NCBI RefSeq assembly: GCF_005502935.1
Contig: NZ_SCMP01000003.1
Coordinates: forward strand, 1 to 64,000
Length of the DNA stretch: 64,000 bases
Direction: 5' to 3'
Source of the DNA: Pseudomonas sp. 2FG
GTDB taxonomy: Bacteria; Pseudomonadota; Gammaproteobacteria; Pseudomonadales; Pseudomonadaceae
The stretch's first letter is position 1, and each line of letters starts with the position of its first letter. This document shows, piece after piece, positions 9,452 through 21,145 of this stretch. The notes beneath the pieces are model-generated. The model saw only the letters and a program-made list of their open reading frames with translations. It was not told where the DNA came from and ran no database searches. A program made the translations under genes and the position numbers.

Positions 9452-12400
9452 GAGCTGACCAGCACGCCGGAGGCGCTACGCCCGCTGACCCGCCGCGCCA
9501 GCCGGTCGAAATACAGGTAGATCACCGGCGTGGTGAACAGCGTTAGCACCTGGCTGAGCAGCAGGCCGCCGACCATCACCAAGCCCAGGGGCTGGCGCAG
9601 CTCGGCGCCGGAGCCACTGGCCAGCATCAGCGGGATGGCGCCGAACAGCGCGGCCAGGGTGGTCATCAGGATCGGCCGGAAGCGCAGCAGCGCCGCCTGG
9701 TAGATCGCCGCCTCGGGTGCCATGCCCTGCTGGCGTTCAGCCTCGAGGGCGAAGTCGATCATCATGATCGCGTTTTTCTTGACGATGCCGATCAGCAGGA
9801 TGATGCCGATAATGGCGATCAGGCCCAGGTCGTTGCCGGACAGCAGCAGTGCCAGCAACGCGCCAACCCCCGCCGAGGGCAGTGTCGACAAGATGGTGAT
9901 CGGGTGGATATAGCTCTCGTAGAGCACACCCAGCACGATGTACATGGTCACGATCGCCGCCAGAATCAGCAGCAGGGTACTCGACAGCGAGGCACGGAAG
10001 GCCTCGGCAGCGCCCTGAAACTGGCTCTGGATACCGGCCGGCAGGCCAATGTCCCGCTGCACCCGCTCGATCACCGCCACCGCCTCGCCCAGGGAAACCC
10101 CTTCGGCCAGGTTGAACGACAGGGTCACCGCCGGGAACTGGCCGATATGGTTGACCAGCAGGCTGGCGGCGCGCTCGTCGATGCGCGCCAGGGACGCCAG
10201 CGGCACCTGCCCGCCACTGGCGGTGGCCACGTGCACCTGCCGCAACGCCGCAGTGCCTAGGCTGCCTGCGCCGGCGCTTTCCAGCACCACGCGGTACTGG
10301 CTGGCCTGAGTGAAAATGGTGGAGATCTGCCGCTGGCCGAAGGCGTCGTACAGCGCATCGTCGATGTCGCCAATGCTCACGCCCAGCCGTGAGGCGGCGT
10401 CGCGGTCGATCTGCAGGTACAGCTGCAGGCCACGGTTCTGCAGGTCGCTGGCCACATCGATCAGCTCGGCCTGCTGGCCCAGGGCCTCGACCAGCTTGCT
10501 CGTCCACTCCTCCAGCAGCGCGGCGTCCGGCGACTCCAGGCTGAACTGGAACTGGGTGCGGCTGACCCGGTCCTCGATGCTCAGGTCCTGCACCGGCTGC
10601 AGGTACAGCTGGATACCGGGAATCGCCGCCAGCCGCGGGCGCAGGCGCTCGATCACCTGGCTGGCGTTGACCTCGCGCTCGCCGTGGGGTTTGAGGTTGA
10701 TCAGCAGGCGGCCGCTGTTGAGCGTGGCGTTGTCACCGTCCACGCCGATATAGGACGACAGGCTGGCGACCGCTGCATCCTGCAGGATCACTGCGGCCAG
10801 GCGCTGCTGACGCTCGCTCATGGCGCGGAAGGAAATGCTCTGCGGCGCCTCGGAAATGCCCTGGATCACCCCGGTGTCCTGCACCGGGAAGAAGCCCTTG
10901 GGCACCGCCAGGTACAGCAACACGGTCAACACCAGGGTGCCGAGGGCCACCAGCAGGGTCAGCGGCTGGTGCTTCAGCACCCACTGCAGGCCGACGCCAT
11001 AACGCGCAATCATGGCGTCGATCACGGCGCCACTGGCGCGGTAGAAGCGCCCCTGCTGCTCGGGCTTTTCAGCCTTAAGCAGGCGGGCGCACATCATCGG
11101 CGTGAGGGTCAGCGACACCAGCAGGGAAATCAGGATGGCCACCGCCAGAGTGATGGCGAACTCGCGGAACAGCCGCCCCACTACGTCCTCCATGAACAGC
11201 AGCGGGATCAGCACCGCGATCAGCGAGAAGGTCAGCGAGATCAGGGTGAAGCCAATCTGCCTGGCGCCCTTGAGCGCGGCATTCAGCGGTGTCTCGCCCG
11301 CCTCCAGATGACGGGCGATGTTCTCCAGCATGACGATGGCATCGTCGACCACAAAGCCGGTGGCGATGGTCAGCGCCATCAGGGTCAGGTTATTGATCGA
11401 GAAAACGGCCAGGTACATCACGCCGAAGGTGCCGATCAGCGACAGCGGCACCACGATCGACGGAATCAGGGTGGCGGAGAGCTTGCGCAGAAACAGGAAG
11501 GTCACCAGCACCACCAGGCCGATGGCCAGGACCAGCTCAAACTGCACGTCGTTGACCGCCGCGCGGATGGTCTGGGTGCGGTCGGTGAGTAGCCTGACCT
11601 CGATGCTGGCCGGCAAGCCGGCGGTGATCTGCGGCAGCAGCTGCTGGATGCGCTCGACCACTTCGATAACGTTGGCCCCGGGCTGGCGCTGGATGCTCAC
11701 CAGCACGGTCTGGTTGCGGTCGGCCCAGGCGGCCAGGCGCTCGTTCTCGGCGCCGTCGATGATGGTCGAAACATCCTTGAGGCGCAGTGGTGCGCCGTTC
11801 TCGTACTTGAGGATCAGCTCCAGGTAGGCCTCGGCCGACTCCAACTGATCGTTGGCGTCCAGCTGCGAGACGCGGGTCGGACCGTCGAAGTTGCCCTTGG
11901 GCTGGTTGACATTGCTGGCGCTGATCAGCGTGCGCACGTCGGCGAGATTCAGGCCGTGGCTGGCCAGGGCCTCGGGGTTGACCTTGATGCGTACCGCCTT
12001 GCGCTGGCCGCCGGCCAGGCTGACCAGGCCGACGCCACTGATCTGCGCGATCTTCTGCGCCATGCGCGTGTCGATCAGGTCATGCACCTCGGTCAGCGGC
12101 AGGGTCTTGGAGCTGATCGCCAGAGTCAGCACCGGGGTGTCAGCCGGGTTGACCTTGTTGTACACCGGCGGCGCCGGCAGGTCGCTGGGCAGCAGGTTGC
12201 TCGCCGCATTGATCGCCGCCTGCACCTCCTGCTCGGCTACGTCCAGGTTCACTTCCAGGCTGAAACGCAGGGTGATCACCGAGGCGCCGCCGGAGCTGGT
12301 CGAGGACATCTGCTTGAGCCCCGGCATCTGGCCGAACTGGCGCTCCAGTGGTGCTGTCACTGCACTGGTCATTACCTCCGGGCTGGCGCCCGGGTAGAGG

Positions 12401-12546
12401 GTGAGCACGCGGATGGTCGGGTAATCCACCTCCGGTAGCGCCGATATCGGCAGCAGGCGGTAGGCGATCAGGCCGGTGAGAAAGATCGCCACCATCAACA
12501 GAGTGGTGGCAACCGGACGCAGGATAAACAGGCGTGAAACGTTCAT
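9448..12546 (-). CDS. muxB: RND efflux inner-membrane transporter, MuxB/MdtB type
   Basis: This 1032-residue RND pump begins [17 protein letters not shown] and has the proton-relay motif [15 protein letters not shown] in TM4 and [18 protein letters not shown] in TM10. It resembles MdtB more than MdtC (N-terminus and the loop [14 protein letters not shown]). It overlaps the adaptor gene upstream and the second RND gene downstream by 4 bp each. It should assemble with the next gene product into a heterotrimer in the inner membrane. Substrates of this class include aromatic antibiotics and, in some pseudomonads, siderophores. The actual cargo here is unknown. Confidence 0.93.
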   Translation of the reverse strand: MNVSRLFILRPVATTLLMVAIFLTGLIAYRLLPISALPEVDYPTIRVLTLYPGASPEVMTSAVTAPLERQFGQMPGLKQMSSTSSGGASVITLRFSLEVNLDVAEQEVQAAINAASNLLPSDLPAPPVYNKVNPADTPVLTLAISSKTLPLTEVHDLIDTRMAQKIAQISGVGLVSLAGGQRKAVRIKVNPEALASHGLNLADVRTLISASNVNQPKGNFDGPTRVSQLDANDQLESAEAYLELILKYENGAPLRLKDVSTIIDGAENERLAAWADRNQTVLVSIQRQPGANVIEVVERIQQLLPQITAGLPASIEVRLLTDRTQTIRAAVNDVQFELVLAIGLVVLVTFLFLRKLSATLIPSIVVPLSLIGTFGVMYLAVFSINNLTLMALTIATGFVVDDAIVMLENIARHLEAGETPLNAALKGARQIGFTLISLTFSLIAVLIPLLFMEDVVGRLFREFAITLAVAILISLLVSLTLTPMMCARLLKAEKPEQQGRFYRASGAVIDAMIARYGVGLQWVLKHQPLTLLVALGTLVLTVLLYLAVPKGFFPVQDTGVIQGISEAPQSISFRAMSERQQRLAAVILQDAAVASLSSYIGVDGDNATLNSGRLLINLKPHGEREVNASQVIERLRPRLAAIPGIQLYLQPVQDLSIEDRVSRTQFQFSLESPDAALLEEWTSKLVEALGQQAELIDVASDLQNRGLQLYLQIDRDAASRLGVSIGDIDDALYDAFGQRQISTIFTQASQYRVVLESAGAGSLGTAALRQVHVATASGGQVPLASLARIDERAASLLVNHIGQFPAVTLSFNLAEGVSLGEAVAVIERVQRDIGLPAGIQSQFQGAAEAFRASLSSTLLLILAAIVTMYIVLGVLYESYIHPITILSTLPSAGVGALLALLLSGNDLGLIAIIGIILLIGIVKKNAIMMIDFALEAERQQGMAPEAAIYQAALLRFRPILMTTLAALFGAIPLMLASGSGAELRQPLGLVMVGGLLLSQVLTLFTTPVIYLYFDRLARRVSGRSASGVLVSS

Positions 12547-13757
12547 GCATCGTGCTTCTGCTTGGCCTTGGCGGCCGGTACTGACGGCTGGGCCAGGGCG
12601 GTGGGCTCGTCAATCACCTGCACGACGCTGCCATCCTTGAGCTTATCGGTGCCTTCCAGCACCAACCGTTCGCCGATGCTCAGGCCCGCGCCGATCAGGC
12701 TCTGCGCGCCATCGCTGGCGGCCACGCTGACTGCGCGGATCTGCACCTTGTCATCCTGATCGAGAAGGAACACGAAGGTGCCGCGCGCGCCGTATTGCAA
12801 GGCTGCGGACGGAATCAGGGTGGCCCCCTGGCGGGTCTCCACGCGCAGGCGCACGTTGACGAACTGGTTGGGAAACAGACGCTCGCCGGCATTGTCGAAG
12901 CGCGCCTTGAGCTTGACCGTACCGGTCGCGATGTCGATCTGGTTGTCCAGGCTGTGCAAGGTGCCTTCGGCCAGCAACCGTTGCTCGCCACGGTCCCAGG
13001 CCTGCACCAGCAGCTTCTCGTTATTGCGCACGCGCTCCAGCACCGACGGCAGGTCGGTCTCGGCCAGGGTGAAGTTGATCGAGATCGGCTTGACCTGGGT
13101 AATCACCACCAGTGGAATGGTGTCGCCACTGCGCACCAGGTTGCCGACATCGATCTGGCGCAAGCCCAGGCGCCCGTCGATGGGCGCGCGAATGCGGGTA
13201 AATTCGAGATTCAGGCGGGCATCGGCGACGGCGGCCTGGTTACTCTGCACCGTGCCGCGGTACTGGTCGACCAGAGCTTGCTGGGTATCCAGGGTCTGCT
13301 TGGCGATGGAGTCCTCGGCGTGCAGGCCCTGGTAGCGAACCAGGTCGATCTCGGCGTTCTGCAGCTGCGCCTGGCTCTGCCTCAAGATACCTTCGACCTG
13401 CTGCAGGGCAACTTGATAGCCGCGCGGGTCGATCTGCGCCAGCAGATCCCCGGCCTTGACCAGTTGCCCGTCCTCGAACAACACCTTGACCAGTTCGCCA
13501 TCCACGCGGCTACGTACACTCACCGTATTCAACGCGGTGACCGTACCCAGGGCCTTGAGTTCGACATGGAAATCGCCCTGACTGACGCGAGTCACACGCA
13601 CGGGTACAGGCCCATTGCCGTGCCCCCAGGGCCCGCCACGCCCATCCTTTGCCGCTGGCTGCGCCGGCCACAGCCACCACAGCAGGACGATGGCAAGCAG
13701 ACTCAGAGCGATCAGCCAGAGACGGGAAAAACGCGATGCGGGGTAAATATCAGGCAT
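12543..13757 (-). CDS. muxA: RND efflux periplasmic adaptor (membrane fusion protein), MuxA/MdtA type
   Basis: This 404-residue adaptor has one N-terminal membrane anchor ([16 protein letters not shown]). A lipoyl half-motif [20 protein letters not shown] is followed by an alpha-hairpin region, the second half-motif [21 protein letters not shown] and a beta-barrel domain. It links the RND pair to the outer-membrane channel. It is the first gene of the four-gene operon and its stop overlaps the muxB-like start by 4 bp. A Fur-like site lies 30-45 bp upstream, suggesting iron control of the whole pump. Confidence 0.92.
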   Translation of the reverse strand: MPDIYPASRFSRLWLIALSLLAIVLLWWLWPAQPAAKDGRGGPWGHGNGPVPVRVTRVSQGDFHVELKALGTVTALNTVSVRSRVDGELVKVLFEDGQLVKAGDLLAQIDPRGYQVALQQVEGILRQSQAQLQNAEIDLVRYQGLHAEDSIAKQTLDTQQALVDQYRGTVQSNQAAVADARLNLEFTRIRAPIDGRLGLRQIDVGNLVRSGDTIPLVVITQVKPISINFTLAETDLPSVLERVRNNEKLLVQAWDRGEQRLLAEGTLHSLDNQIDIATGTVKLKARFDNAGERLFPNQFVNVRLRVETRQGATLIPSAALQYGARGTFVFLLDQDDKVQIRAVSVAASDGAQSLIGAGLSIGERLVLEGTDKLKDGSVVQVIDEPTALAQPSVPAAKAKQKHDA

Positions 13758-13786
13758 GATCCGGAGCCACTTTCCTTTGGTGTGCG

Positions 13787-13802
13787 AACGATAATCACTC
13801 TC
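13787..13802 (-). promoter_or_regulatory. Fur-like site upstream of the RND efflux operon
   Basis: The plus-strand sequence AACGATAATCACTCTC matches 13 of 16 positions of the Fur consensus segment AATGATAATCATTATC. It is 30-45 bp upstream of the adaptor start codon, where a repressor site would be expected. It is weaker than the box at 4696. Confidence 0.45.
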
Positions 13803-13829
13803 AGATCAAAAGCAAAGGGGCCTTTGCAG

Positions 13830-14556
13830 CTATTTATCCTGATATGCCGTCAGCTCACGGGCACCTCGGACAAACCCTTGCTGGTCATAGTTCTTGTCCG
13901 CCCCTACCGTGCTGCCCGGCTTGGCGGTGCGCTCCAGCATCACCGTTGCTCTTGCGCGCCAGCCGGGCCTCGGGATCGGTGGTGGATTGATGCGTGGCAT
14001 TGCTGCGCTTCTCGCCCTTGAAGTCGGCGCTGGGGTTGCGTGTGCCATCCGCTGGCGGTTCGCCGCCGTCCTTCTTGATAAAGGACTTGTGCGAGGCCCA
14101 GGCGTCGATCAGCGTGCCGTCCACGCTGAAATGCTCACCGCTGGCGTATTCGGACCAGGCGGCCAGCGACTTGATGCGCTGGAAGAACAAGCGCGCCACC
14201 TCCTGATTGAACAGGCGCTCACGGTTCTGGCTGAAGGTCGAGTGATCCCACATTCGCTCGTCCATCGACAAGCCGACAAACCAGCGAAACAGCAGGTTGA
14301 ACTCGATCTGCTCGACCAACTACCGCTCGGAACGGAGGGTGTAGATCACCTGGAGCAACGACGCGCGCAACAGCCGCTCCGGAGCGATCGAGGCCCGCCC
14401 CAACGTGGAGTAGAGACCGTCGAAAGCCTGATCCATCGAGGCCAGGACGGTATCGACCAACTCGCGCAGGGGACGCAGTGGATGATCGTTCGGGATGCGC
14501 TGCTCCAGCGTCGTATAGCTGAACAGCTCGTTTTGTTTGAGGTCGAGTCCACGCAT
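13830..14556 (-). pseudogene. IS5-family transposase remnant (in-frame stop, internal deletion, truncated end)
   Basis: The first 78 residues (MRGLDLKQNELFSY to TLRSER) end at a TAG at 14320-14322. The same frame then continues with LVEQIEFNLLFRWFVGL, MWDHSTFSQNRERL and EHFSVDGTLIDAWASHKSF, a DDE transposase with a DUF772 N-terminus. After about 13950 the frame changes to the family C-terminal motif GSTVGADKNYD, so the central catalytic part is missing. The protein then stops early at LTAYQDK. No far inverted repeat was found. The likely near end of the element lies around 14623-14640. It is a dead copy lying directly upstream of the efflux operon promoter. Confidence 0.85.
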
Positions 14557-14599
14557 TGGCTTGGGCTGAGGTCGGCATGATAAAGATGACGGTCATTTT

Positions 14600-14628
14600 G
14601 CCAGAGCCAAACGCGCTCTGGCCTTTTT
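14600..14628. terminator. Hairpin with T run near the IS end
   Basis: GCCAGAGC (14600-14607) pairs with GCTCTGGC (14615-14622) and is followed by CTTTTT on the plus strand. It lies between the transposase remnant and the next plus-strand gene, close to the sequence that resembles the terminal repeat of this IS group (CTAGCAGGCCGTTGAAAAA on the minus strand). Confidence 0.5.
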
Positions 14629-14704
14629 CAACGGCCTGCTAGGAGGACAGCGGGCGCCGGGAGCTTTATACTGCCGCGCCCGTTTTGCTCTTGAGGATTT
14701 GCCC

Positions 14705-15115
14705 ATGGCCAGCCCCTATCTCGACCACCATCTCGCCTTGCTCGCGCACCTGCGCGGCATCCTGGTCGCCCTGGGCGAGGCCGAGCAGGTTCCCGAGGAA
14801 AGCCATGCACTGTTCCTCGACCGTTTCGATGAGCTGTTGACGCTGCTGCAGGCGTCTCCGGAAGAAAGCCTCTACCTGGGTCAGGATCTGCTCTGCCAGG
14901 TCATCCACCGCTACCCGCAGATCGCCCACCTGGTCCCCCGCGACCTGCTGTGGTTCTTCGGCGGCGATTGCCTGCATTTCATGCCGGATGAGGAAATCAG
15001 CCTGTTCCAGGCCCTCGACGAGCGTCGCTACGAAGCCGCGCAAAATGACGAACCCTTCGACTGGGTGCAGGAAAAGCAGCTGCTGGCACTCCCCCAGGAA
15101 AGCAGCAAGCACTAA
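14705..15115 (+). CDS. Conserved hypothetical protein
   Basis: This 136-residue acidic, soluble, mainly helical protein has no signal peptide or membrane segment. I do not recognise a catalytic motif. Notable stretches are HRYPQIAHLVPRDLLWFFGG and DEEISLFQALDERR. The start at 14705 has GAGGA 7 bp upstream. The place next to the tRNA-Gly/Glu cluster and GST gene matches a conserved hypothetical gene near PA2820 in P. aeruginosa, as far as I recall. A bidirectional terminator follows directly. Function unknown. Confidence 0.8.
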   Translation: MASPYLDHHLALLAHLRGILVALGEAEQVPEESHALFLDRFDELLTLLQASPEESLYLGQDLLCQVIHRYPQIAHLVPRDLLWFFGGDCLHFMPDEEISLFQALDERRYEAAQNDEPFDWVQEKQLLALPQESSKH

Positions 15116-15128
15116 AAGCCCGGAAAGC

Positions 15129-15165
15129 AAAAGGCCCGCACGGCAAATACCGGCGGGCCTTTTTC
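15129..15165 (+). terminator. Intrinsic terminator after the hypothetical gene
   Basis: AAAAGGCCCGC pairs with GCGGGCC at 15153-15159, followed by TTTTT. It ends the gene at 14705-15115. Confidence 0.85.
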
Positions 15166-15200
15166 ATGCTGCACACTTATATTCAACAAAGTATGCAGGA

Positions 15201-15233
15201 ACAAAAACGCCGCTCAGAGAGCAGCGTTTTTGT
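15201..15233 (-). terminator. Terminator of the tRNA operon
   Basis: ACAAAAACGC (15201-15210) and GCGTTTTTGT (15224-15233) form a hairpin which, read on the minus strand, ends in a T run just past the last tRNA-Gly. Confidence 0.85.
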
Positions 15234-15238
15234 GTATT

Positions 15239-15314
<76 letters not shown>

Positions 15315-15338
15315 TTGAATTGCATCTACAACAGAAAA

Positions 15339-15414
15339 TGGCGTCCCCTAGGGGACTCGAACCCCTGTTACCGCCGTGAAAGGGCGGTGTCCTAGGCCAC
15401 TAGACGAAGGGGAC
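15339..15414 (-). tRNA. tRNA-Glu (TTC), copy 1
   Basis: This 76-nt cloverleaf has an encoded CCA end. It begins GTCCCCTTCGTCTAG on the minus strand; the anticodon loop CCTTTCACG gives TTC for glutamate. It is identical to the copy at 15561-15636. Confidence 0.97.
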
Positions 15415-15446
15415 AAACAACGCTTAGCAGCATTGCTTGGTAAATT

Positions 15447-15522
<76 letters not shown>

Positions 15523-15560
15523 TTGAACTGCATCTACAACTGCGAATCTACAACAGAAAA

Positions 15561-15636
15561 TGGCGTCCCCTAGGGGACTCGAACCCCTGTTACCGCCGTG
15601 AAAGGGCGGTGTCCTAGGCCACTAGACGAAGGGGAC
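15561..15636 (-). tRNA. tRNA-Glu (TTC), copy 2
   Basis: This is the promoter-proximal tRNA of the operon, with the same 76-nt sequence as copy 1 and anticodon TTC. A strong sigma-70 promoter lies about 90-120 bp upstream. Confidence 0.97.
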
Positions 15637-15725
15637 GTTGCCCGGAGCTCATGAACAAGCCATGACGCACATTTTCCGTGCCTTGCAGGCTCTACCTGTT
15701 GGCTTAGCGCTGCAAAGTGGCGCGA

Positions 15726-15754
15726 ATTCTAGGGAGCCTTTCCAAGGCCGTCAA
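15726..15754 (-). promoter_or_regulatory. Sigma-70 promoter of the tRNA-Glu/Gly operon
   Basis: On the minus strand TTGACG (15749-15754) and TAGAAT (15726-15731) are 17 bp apart. They are followed by a GC-rich TCGCGCC stretch, the discriminator typical of stringently controlled stable-RNA promoters. Confidence 0.8.
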
Positions 15755-15815
15755 CACTTGAGTGAAAATTACTTTAAATCAACGACTTCAGACCAGAAAC
15801 TGATGCCTATCTAAG

Positions 15816-15966
15816 CGCTCGCTCAAGTAGCTGGAAAGCCGATTGGCGCGGCCAATTCGCTGGTGCTGGAAAATATTAAGCCGGAGGCCGACGAACCCAG
15901 CCAACTAACTGACGGTCTCAAGTCACTGGCAGGCGATGACGATTGGAAGAAGAATATGCACCGCTA
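15816..15966 (+). pseudogene. Possible C-terminal gene remnant before the GST gene
   Basis: This frame begins right after a TAA and lacks an ATG until its last codons. It reads AQVAGKPIGAANSLVLENIK, then PEADEPSQLTDGLKSLAGDD and ends DWKKNMHR. The composition looks protein-like, so it may be the tail of a decayed gene; a GTG-started 34-residue peptide is also possible. The rest of 15637-16018 holds the tRNA promoter and nothing else I recognise. I could not assign a family. Confidence 0.3.
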
Positions 15967-16018
15967 AGGCCGATCCTTTGCCCTTTAACACCAACCTGAG
16001 CAGAAGAGGCCCCTCCAC

Positions 16019-16681
16019 ATGAGCCTGACCGTCTACGGCGCCCCACTCTCCCCCTTCGTACGTAAGCTGCGGTTGTTTCTGGCCGAGAAAGGCCTCGACT
16101 ATCAGCTGGAAATCATCACCACGCTCGGTCAGCCGGCCTGGTACCGCGAACTCAGCCCGCTCGGCCGCATCCCCGCGCTCAAGGACGGCAACTTCACCCT
16201 CGCCGACTCCAGCGTGATCTGCCAGTACCTGGAAGACAAACACGCCGACCTGCCGCCGCTCTACGGCCGCGACGCCGAACAACGCGCCCAGGTGCGCTGG
16301 CTGGAGAAGTACGCCGACTACGAGCTGGCGCCGCTGACCACCTTTGCCATCTTTCGCAACCGCGCCCTCAAACCGAGCATGGGCCAGCTCTGCGATGAAG
16401 CCGCGGTACAGACCGCACTGAACGACAAGCTACCGACGCACTTCGACTACCTGGAGAAGACCCTGGGTAGCGCCGCCTACTTTGTCGGTGAGGCGCTGAG
16501 CGTGGCCGACCTGGCCTTCGCCTGCCAGCTGATCAACATGGAGCACGGCGGCGAACAACTGGATGCCCAGCGCTGGCCCGGACTGACGGCGCTATACGCC
16601 CGGATCAAGGCGCGTGAGTCGGTACAGGCAGTGCTTCCAGGCGAGCAGAAGATGCTGGCCAAACTGAGCGGCAAGGCTTAA
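16019..16681 (+). CDS. Glutathione S-transferase
   Basis: This 220-residue protein has a thioredoxin-fold N-terminal domain (LTVYGAPLSPFVRKLRLFLAEKGLDY) with a Ser in the active-site SPFVRK. The G-site motif LADSSVICQYLED follows, and then an all-helical C-terminal domain with the conserved ALSVADLAFACQL (N-capping box). It should conjugate or reduce electrophiles with glutathione in the cytoplasm. It stands alone between the tRNA cluster and a terminator. The neighbourhood (ospR, gpx, msrB) is rich in redox functions. The exact substrate class is not evident. Confidence 0.9.
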   Translation: MSLTVYGAPLSPFVRKLRLFLAEKGLDYQLEIITTLGQPAWYRELSPLGRIPALKDGNFTLADSSVICQYLEDKHADLPPLYGRDAEQRAQVRWLEKYADYELAPLTTFAIFRNRALKPSMGQLCDEAAVQTALNDKLPTHFDYLEKTLGSAAYFVGEALSVADLAFACQLINMEHGGEQLDAQRWPGLTALYARIKARESVQAVLPGEQKMLAKLSGKA

Positions 16682-16697
16682 CCACTAGAGCCGATAA

Positions 16698-16724
16698 AAG
16701 AAGCCCGGCATCGCCGGGCTTCTT
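16698..16724. terminator. Bidirectional terminator between the GST gene and the truncated ATPase
   Basis: AAGAAGCCCGGC pairs with GCCGGGCTTCTT around a 3-bp loop. It serves the GST gene on the plus strand and the minus-strand gene remnant ending at 16751. Confidence 0.8.
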
Positions 16725-16750
16725 AATGTCGCGAACCTTCTCCCGCCTGC

Positions 16751-17083
16751 TCAGCAGTCGGCCAGTAGCGCCCGCACCAGCGAGGACTTGCCCGTGCCAC
16801 GCGCGCCCCAGAGCAAGGCGTGGTTAGCCGGCAGGCCCGCGACGAACTGCCGAGTGTTACGCGCCAGCTGGTCACGCTGGGTATCCACGCCGAGCAAATC
16901 CGTCAGCTTCAGATCCAGGCTCAGCGTCAGCGGCTGCAAGTACCCACTGCGGCCTTCACGGTGCCCGCGTGCCGCCAGGCTCTGACTCCAGTCGAGCGGC
17001 ACCCGCGGCGCCGGCAACAGGGGTTCGAGACGCGCCAGCACGGCATCCGCACGTTCTAGGAAAGCACTCAAACGGGAGTCCAC
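16751..17083 (-). pseudogene. DUF815-type P-loop ATPase, C-terminally truncated
   Basis: The 110-residue frame carries the N-terminal part of a DUF815 ATPase: LTDLLGVDTQRDQLARNTRQ, then GLPANHALLWGARGTGKSSLVR, which contains Walker A. It stops seven residues after Walker A (ALLADC). Members are normally near 280-300 residues and need the missing Walker B and sensor regions. A terminator follows within 30 bp, so the missing part is not simply out of frame nearby. The GTG at 17083 has AAGGAG 6 bp upstream. It is almost certainly not a working ATPase. Confidence 0.75.
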
Positions 17084-17187
17084 GGTTTGCTCCTTAGGAT
17101 CGATCAGAGGCAATGCGCCCTGCCAGCCAACGAGTCAGATCGGCTATGCTTGGCGAGCGCACGGACACGAGGCTGGCCCAGCTACCC

Positions 17188-19492
<2,305 letters not shown>

Positions 19493-19509
<17 letters not shown>

Positions 19510-19972
19510 GCCGATCGAGCAAATCGCCGATACGACCGCGCAACTCATCCAACTCATCCAGATCGAGCCCGATTGTGCAGAGCAACTGCGTCTTCAACGG
19601 CAGCACCTGCTCGCGCAAGGCCAAGCCTGCGGCAGTTAACGCCAGATGCACTTCGCGCTCATCCCGCGTCGCCCGCTGGCGCAGCACCAACCCCAACTGC
19701 TCAAGACGTTTGAGCAGCGGCGTCAACGTACCGGAGTCCAGCAGCAGGCGCTCACCCAAGGCCTTCACCGTCGGCTGCTCAGGCGCTGCGCCCTGCCACT
19801 CCCAGAGCACCAGCATCACCAGGTACTGCGGGTAGGTCAGACCGAGCCGATCGAGCACCGGCTTATAGGCTCGGGTCACCGCACGCGAGGCGGCATACAG
19901 CTTGAAACACAGCTGATTGTCGAGCTGCAGCGCCGTTAACGCATCGAGTTGCGGCACATTCATCTCGGTCAT
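19493..19972 (-). CDS. ospR: MarR-family redox regulator, OspR-like
   Basis: This 159-residue MarR protein has a reactive Cys at residue 22 in DNQLCFKLYAASRAVTRAYKP, the OhrR/OspR signature. It has a winged helix with LLLDSGTLTPLLKRLEQLGLV and a second Cys near residue 135. OspR senses peroxide through the N-terminal Cys and represses its own operon with the peroxidase. The ATG at 19972 overlaps the gpx stop by 4 bp (ATGA), so the two are translationally coupled and the peroxidase gene comes first. A near-perfect palindrome upstream of gpx is the probable operator. Confidence 0.88.
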
Positions 19973-20454
19973 TTCAAGAGGGCTTCGATCTCGGCAGTCA
20001 GGTCCTCTGGCTTGGTCGTCGGCGCGAAACGCTTGACCAATTTGCCATCCTTGCCGATCAGGAACTTGGTGAAGTTCCATTTCACGCCCTGGCTACCGAG
20101 CAGGCCTGGCGCGCGTTTTTTCAGTTGGACGAACAGCGGGTGAGTGCCCTCGCCATTCACCTCGATCTTCTTGAACAGCGGAAAACTCACGCCAAAGTTC
20201 AACTCGCAGAATTCGGAGATCGCGCCTTCGTTGCCCGGCTCTTGCTTACCGAACTGGTTGCAGGGGAAACCCAGGACCACCAGCCCCTTGTCCTTGTAGT
20301 CCTGCCAGAGCGTTTCCAGGCCTTTGTATTGCGGGGTGAAACCGCATTTACTGGCGGTGTTGACCACTAGCACGGCCTTGCCGCCGAAATCGGCCAGGGT
20401 CTTCTGCTCGCCTTTGATGGTGGTGCAGGGAATGTCGAAAAGTGCGTCGCTCAT
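19969..20454 (-). CDS. Glutathione peroxidase family enzyme
   Basis: This 161-residue thiol peroxidase has the three GPx motifs: VVNTASKCGFTPQY with the peroxidatic Cys, VLGFPCNQFGKQEPG with the catalytic Gln and resolving-Cys region, and WNFTKFLI with the Trp/Asn pair. Cysteine replaces selenocysteine, as usual in bacteria. Such enzymes commonly use thioredoxin or glutathione to reduce H2O2 and organic hydroperoxides in the cytoplasm. It is the first gene of the gpx-ospR operon. Confidence 0.93.
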   Translation of the reverse strand: MSDALFDIPCTTIKGEQKTLADFGGKAVLVVNTASKCGFTPQYKGLETLWQDYKDKGLVVLGFPCNQFGKQEPGNEGAISEFCELNFGVSFPLFKKIEVNGEGTHPLFVQLKKRAPGLLGSQGVKWNFTKFLIGKDGKLVKRFAPTTKPEDLTAEIEALLK

Positions 20455-20502
20455 GGGGCTGGCTCCTGAATTAGAGTGGGGACAACAAGCAAAATAGCGA
20501 GC

Positions 20503-20526
20503 AATTCAATTGCATGCAATTTAATT
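20503..20526. promoter_or_regulatory. Palindromic operator for OspR
   Basis: The sequence is AATT-C-AATTGCATGCAATT-T-AATT, a 24-bp inverted repeat with only one unpaired position per half. MarR/OhrR proteins bind such AT-rich palindromes around a central TTGCATGCAA-like core. It is 49-72 bp upstream of the gpx start codon. Confidence 0.65.
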
Positions 20527-20536
20527 AGCCCAAAAT

Positions 20537-20560
20537 AAGGCCCGCTGATCAGCAGGCCTT
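20537..20560 (-). terminator. Terminator of msrB
   Basis: AAGGCC and GGCCTT flank the palindrome GCTGATCAGC. Read on the minus strand it is followed by ATTTT. It lies 12 bp past the msrB stop. Confidence 0.6.
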
Positions 20561-20571
20561 CTCTTGACTAC

Positions 20572-20967
20572 TTATGGCCGCGGCTTGAGTTTGAGCGACG
20601 CCGAATTGATGCAGTAGCGCAGCCCCGTCGGCTTCGGCCCATCCGGAAACAGATGCCCCAGGTGCGCATCGCACTTGGCGCACGTCACTTCGATACGGTG
20701 CATGCCGTGGCTGAAGTCGTCCTTGCTGGCGATCGCACCGTTGGACGCTGGTTGGTAGTAACTGGGCCAGCCGGTGCCGGAATCGAACTTGGCCTCGGAG
20801 TCGAACAACGCCGCGTCGCAGCAGGCGCAGTGGTAAACGCCCGGGGTTTTGTCGGCGTGATACTTGCCGGTAAACGCGCGCTCCGTCCCGCCCAGCCGGC
20901 AGACGTGAAACTGCTCGTCGGACAGTTCGTCACGCCAGGCATCCAGGGGTTTCTCGAGCTTGTCCAT
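20572..20967 (-). CDS. msrB: Peptide methionine (R)-S-oxide reductase MsrB
   Basis: This 131-residue single-domain MsrB has two zinc-binding CxxC pairs ([10 protein letters not shown] and [10 protein letters not shown]), the substrate motif GTGWPSYY and the catalytic Cys in [10 protein letters not shown]. It reduces methionine-R-sulfoxide in proteins, using thioredoxin. The start is followed by [19 protein letters not shown], typical of the family. It is upstream of gpx-ospR on the same strand but separated by a terminator and operator, so it is probably its own transcript. Confidence 0.95.
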   Translation of the reverse strand: MDKLEKPLDAWRDELSDEQFHVCRLGGTERAFTGKYHADKTPGVYHCACCDAALFDSEAKFDSGTGWPSYYQPASNGAIASKDDFSHGMHRIEVTCAKCDAHLGHLFPDGPKPTGLRYCINSASLKLKPRP

Positions 20968-21145
20968 GGGTCCACCTCTTCATCTGAAAAAAGCCCGACC
21001 TGTACCTTTTCCGAGGCCCGGGCCACACGTATGATTGCCGCACTTTAGACGCCAGTCTGTCACCCGCGCTACAGGCTGCCAAGCCGCGCCCAGCTGACTT
21101 TTACCAGCCTGTTCTACGGCGTTCGTTCATTTCGGGATTACACAC

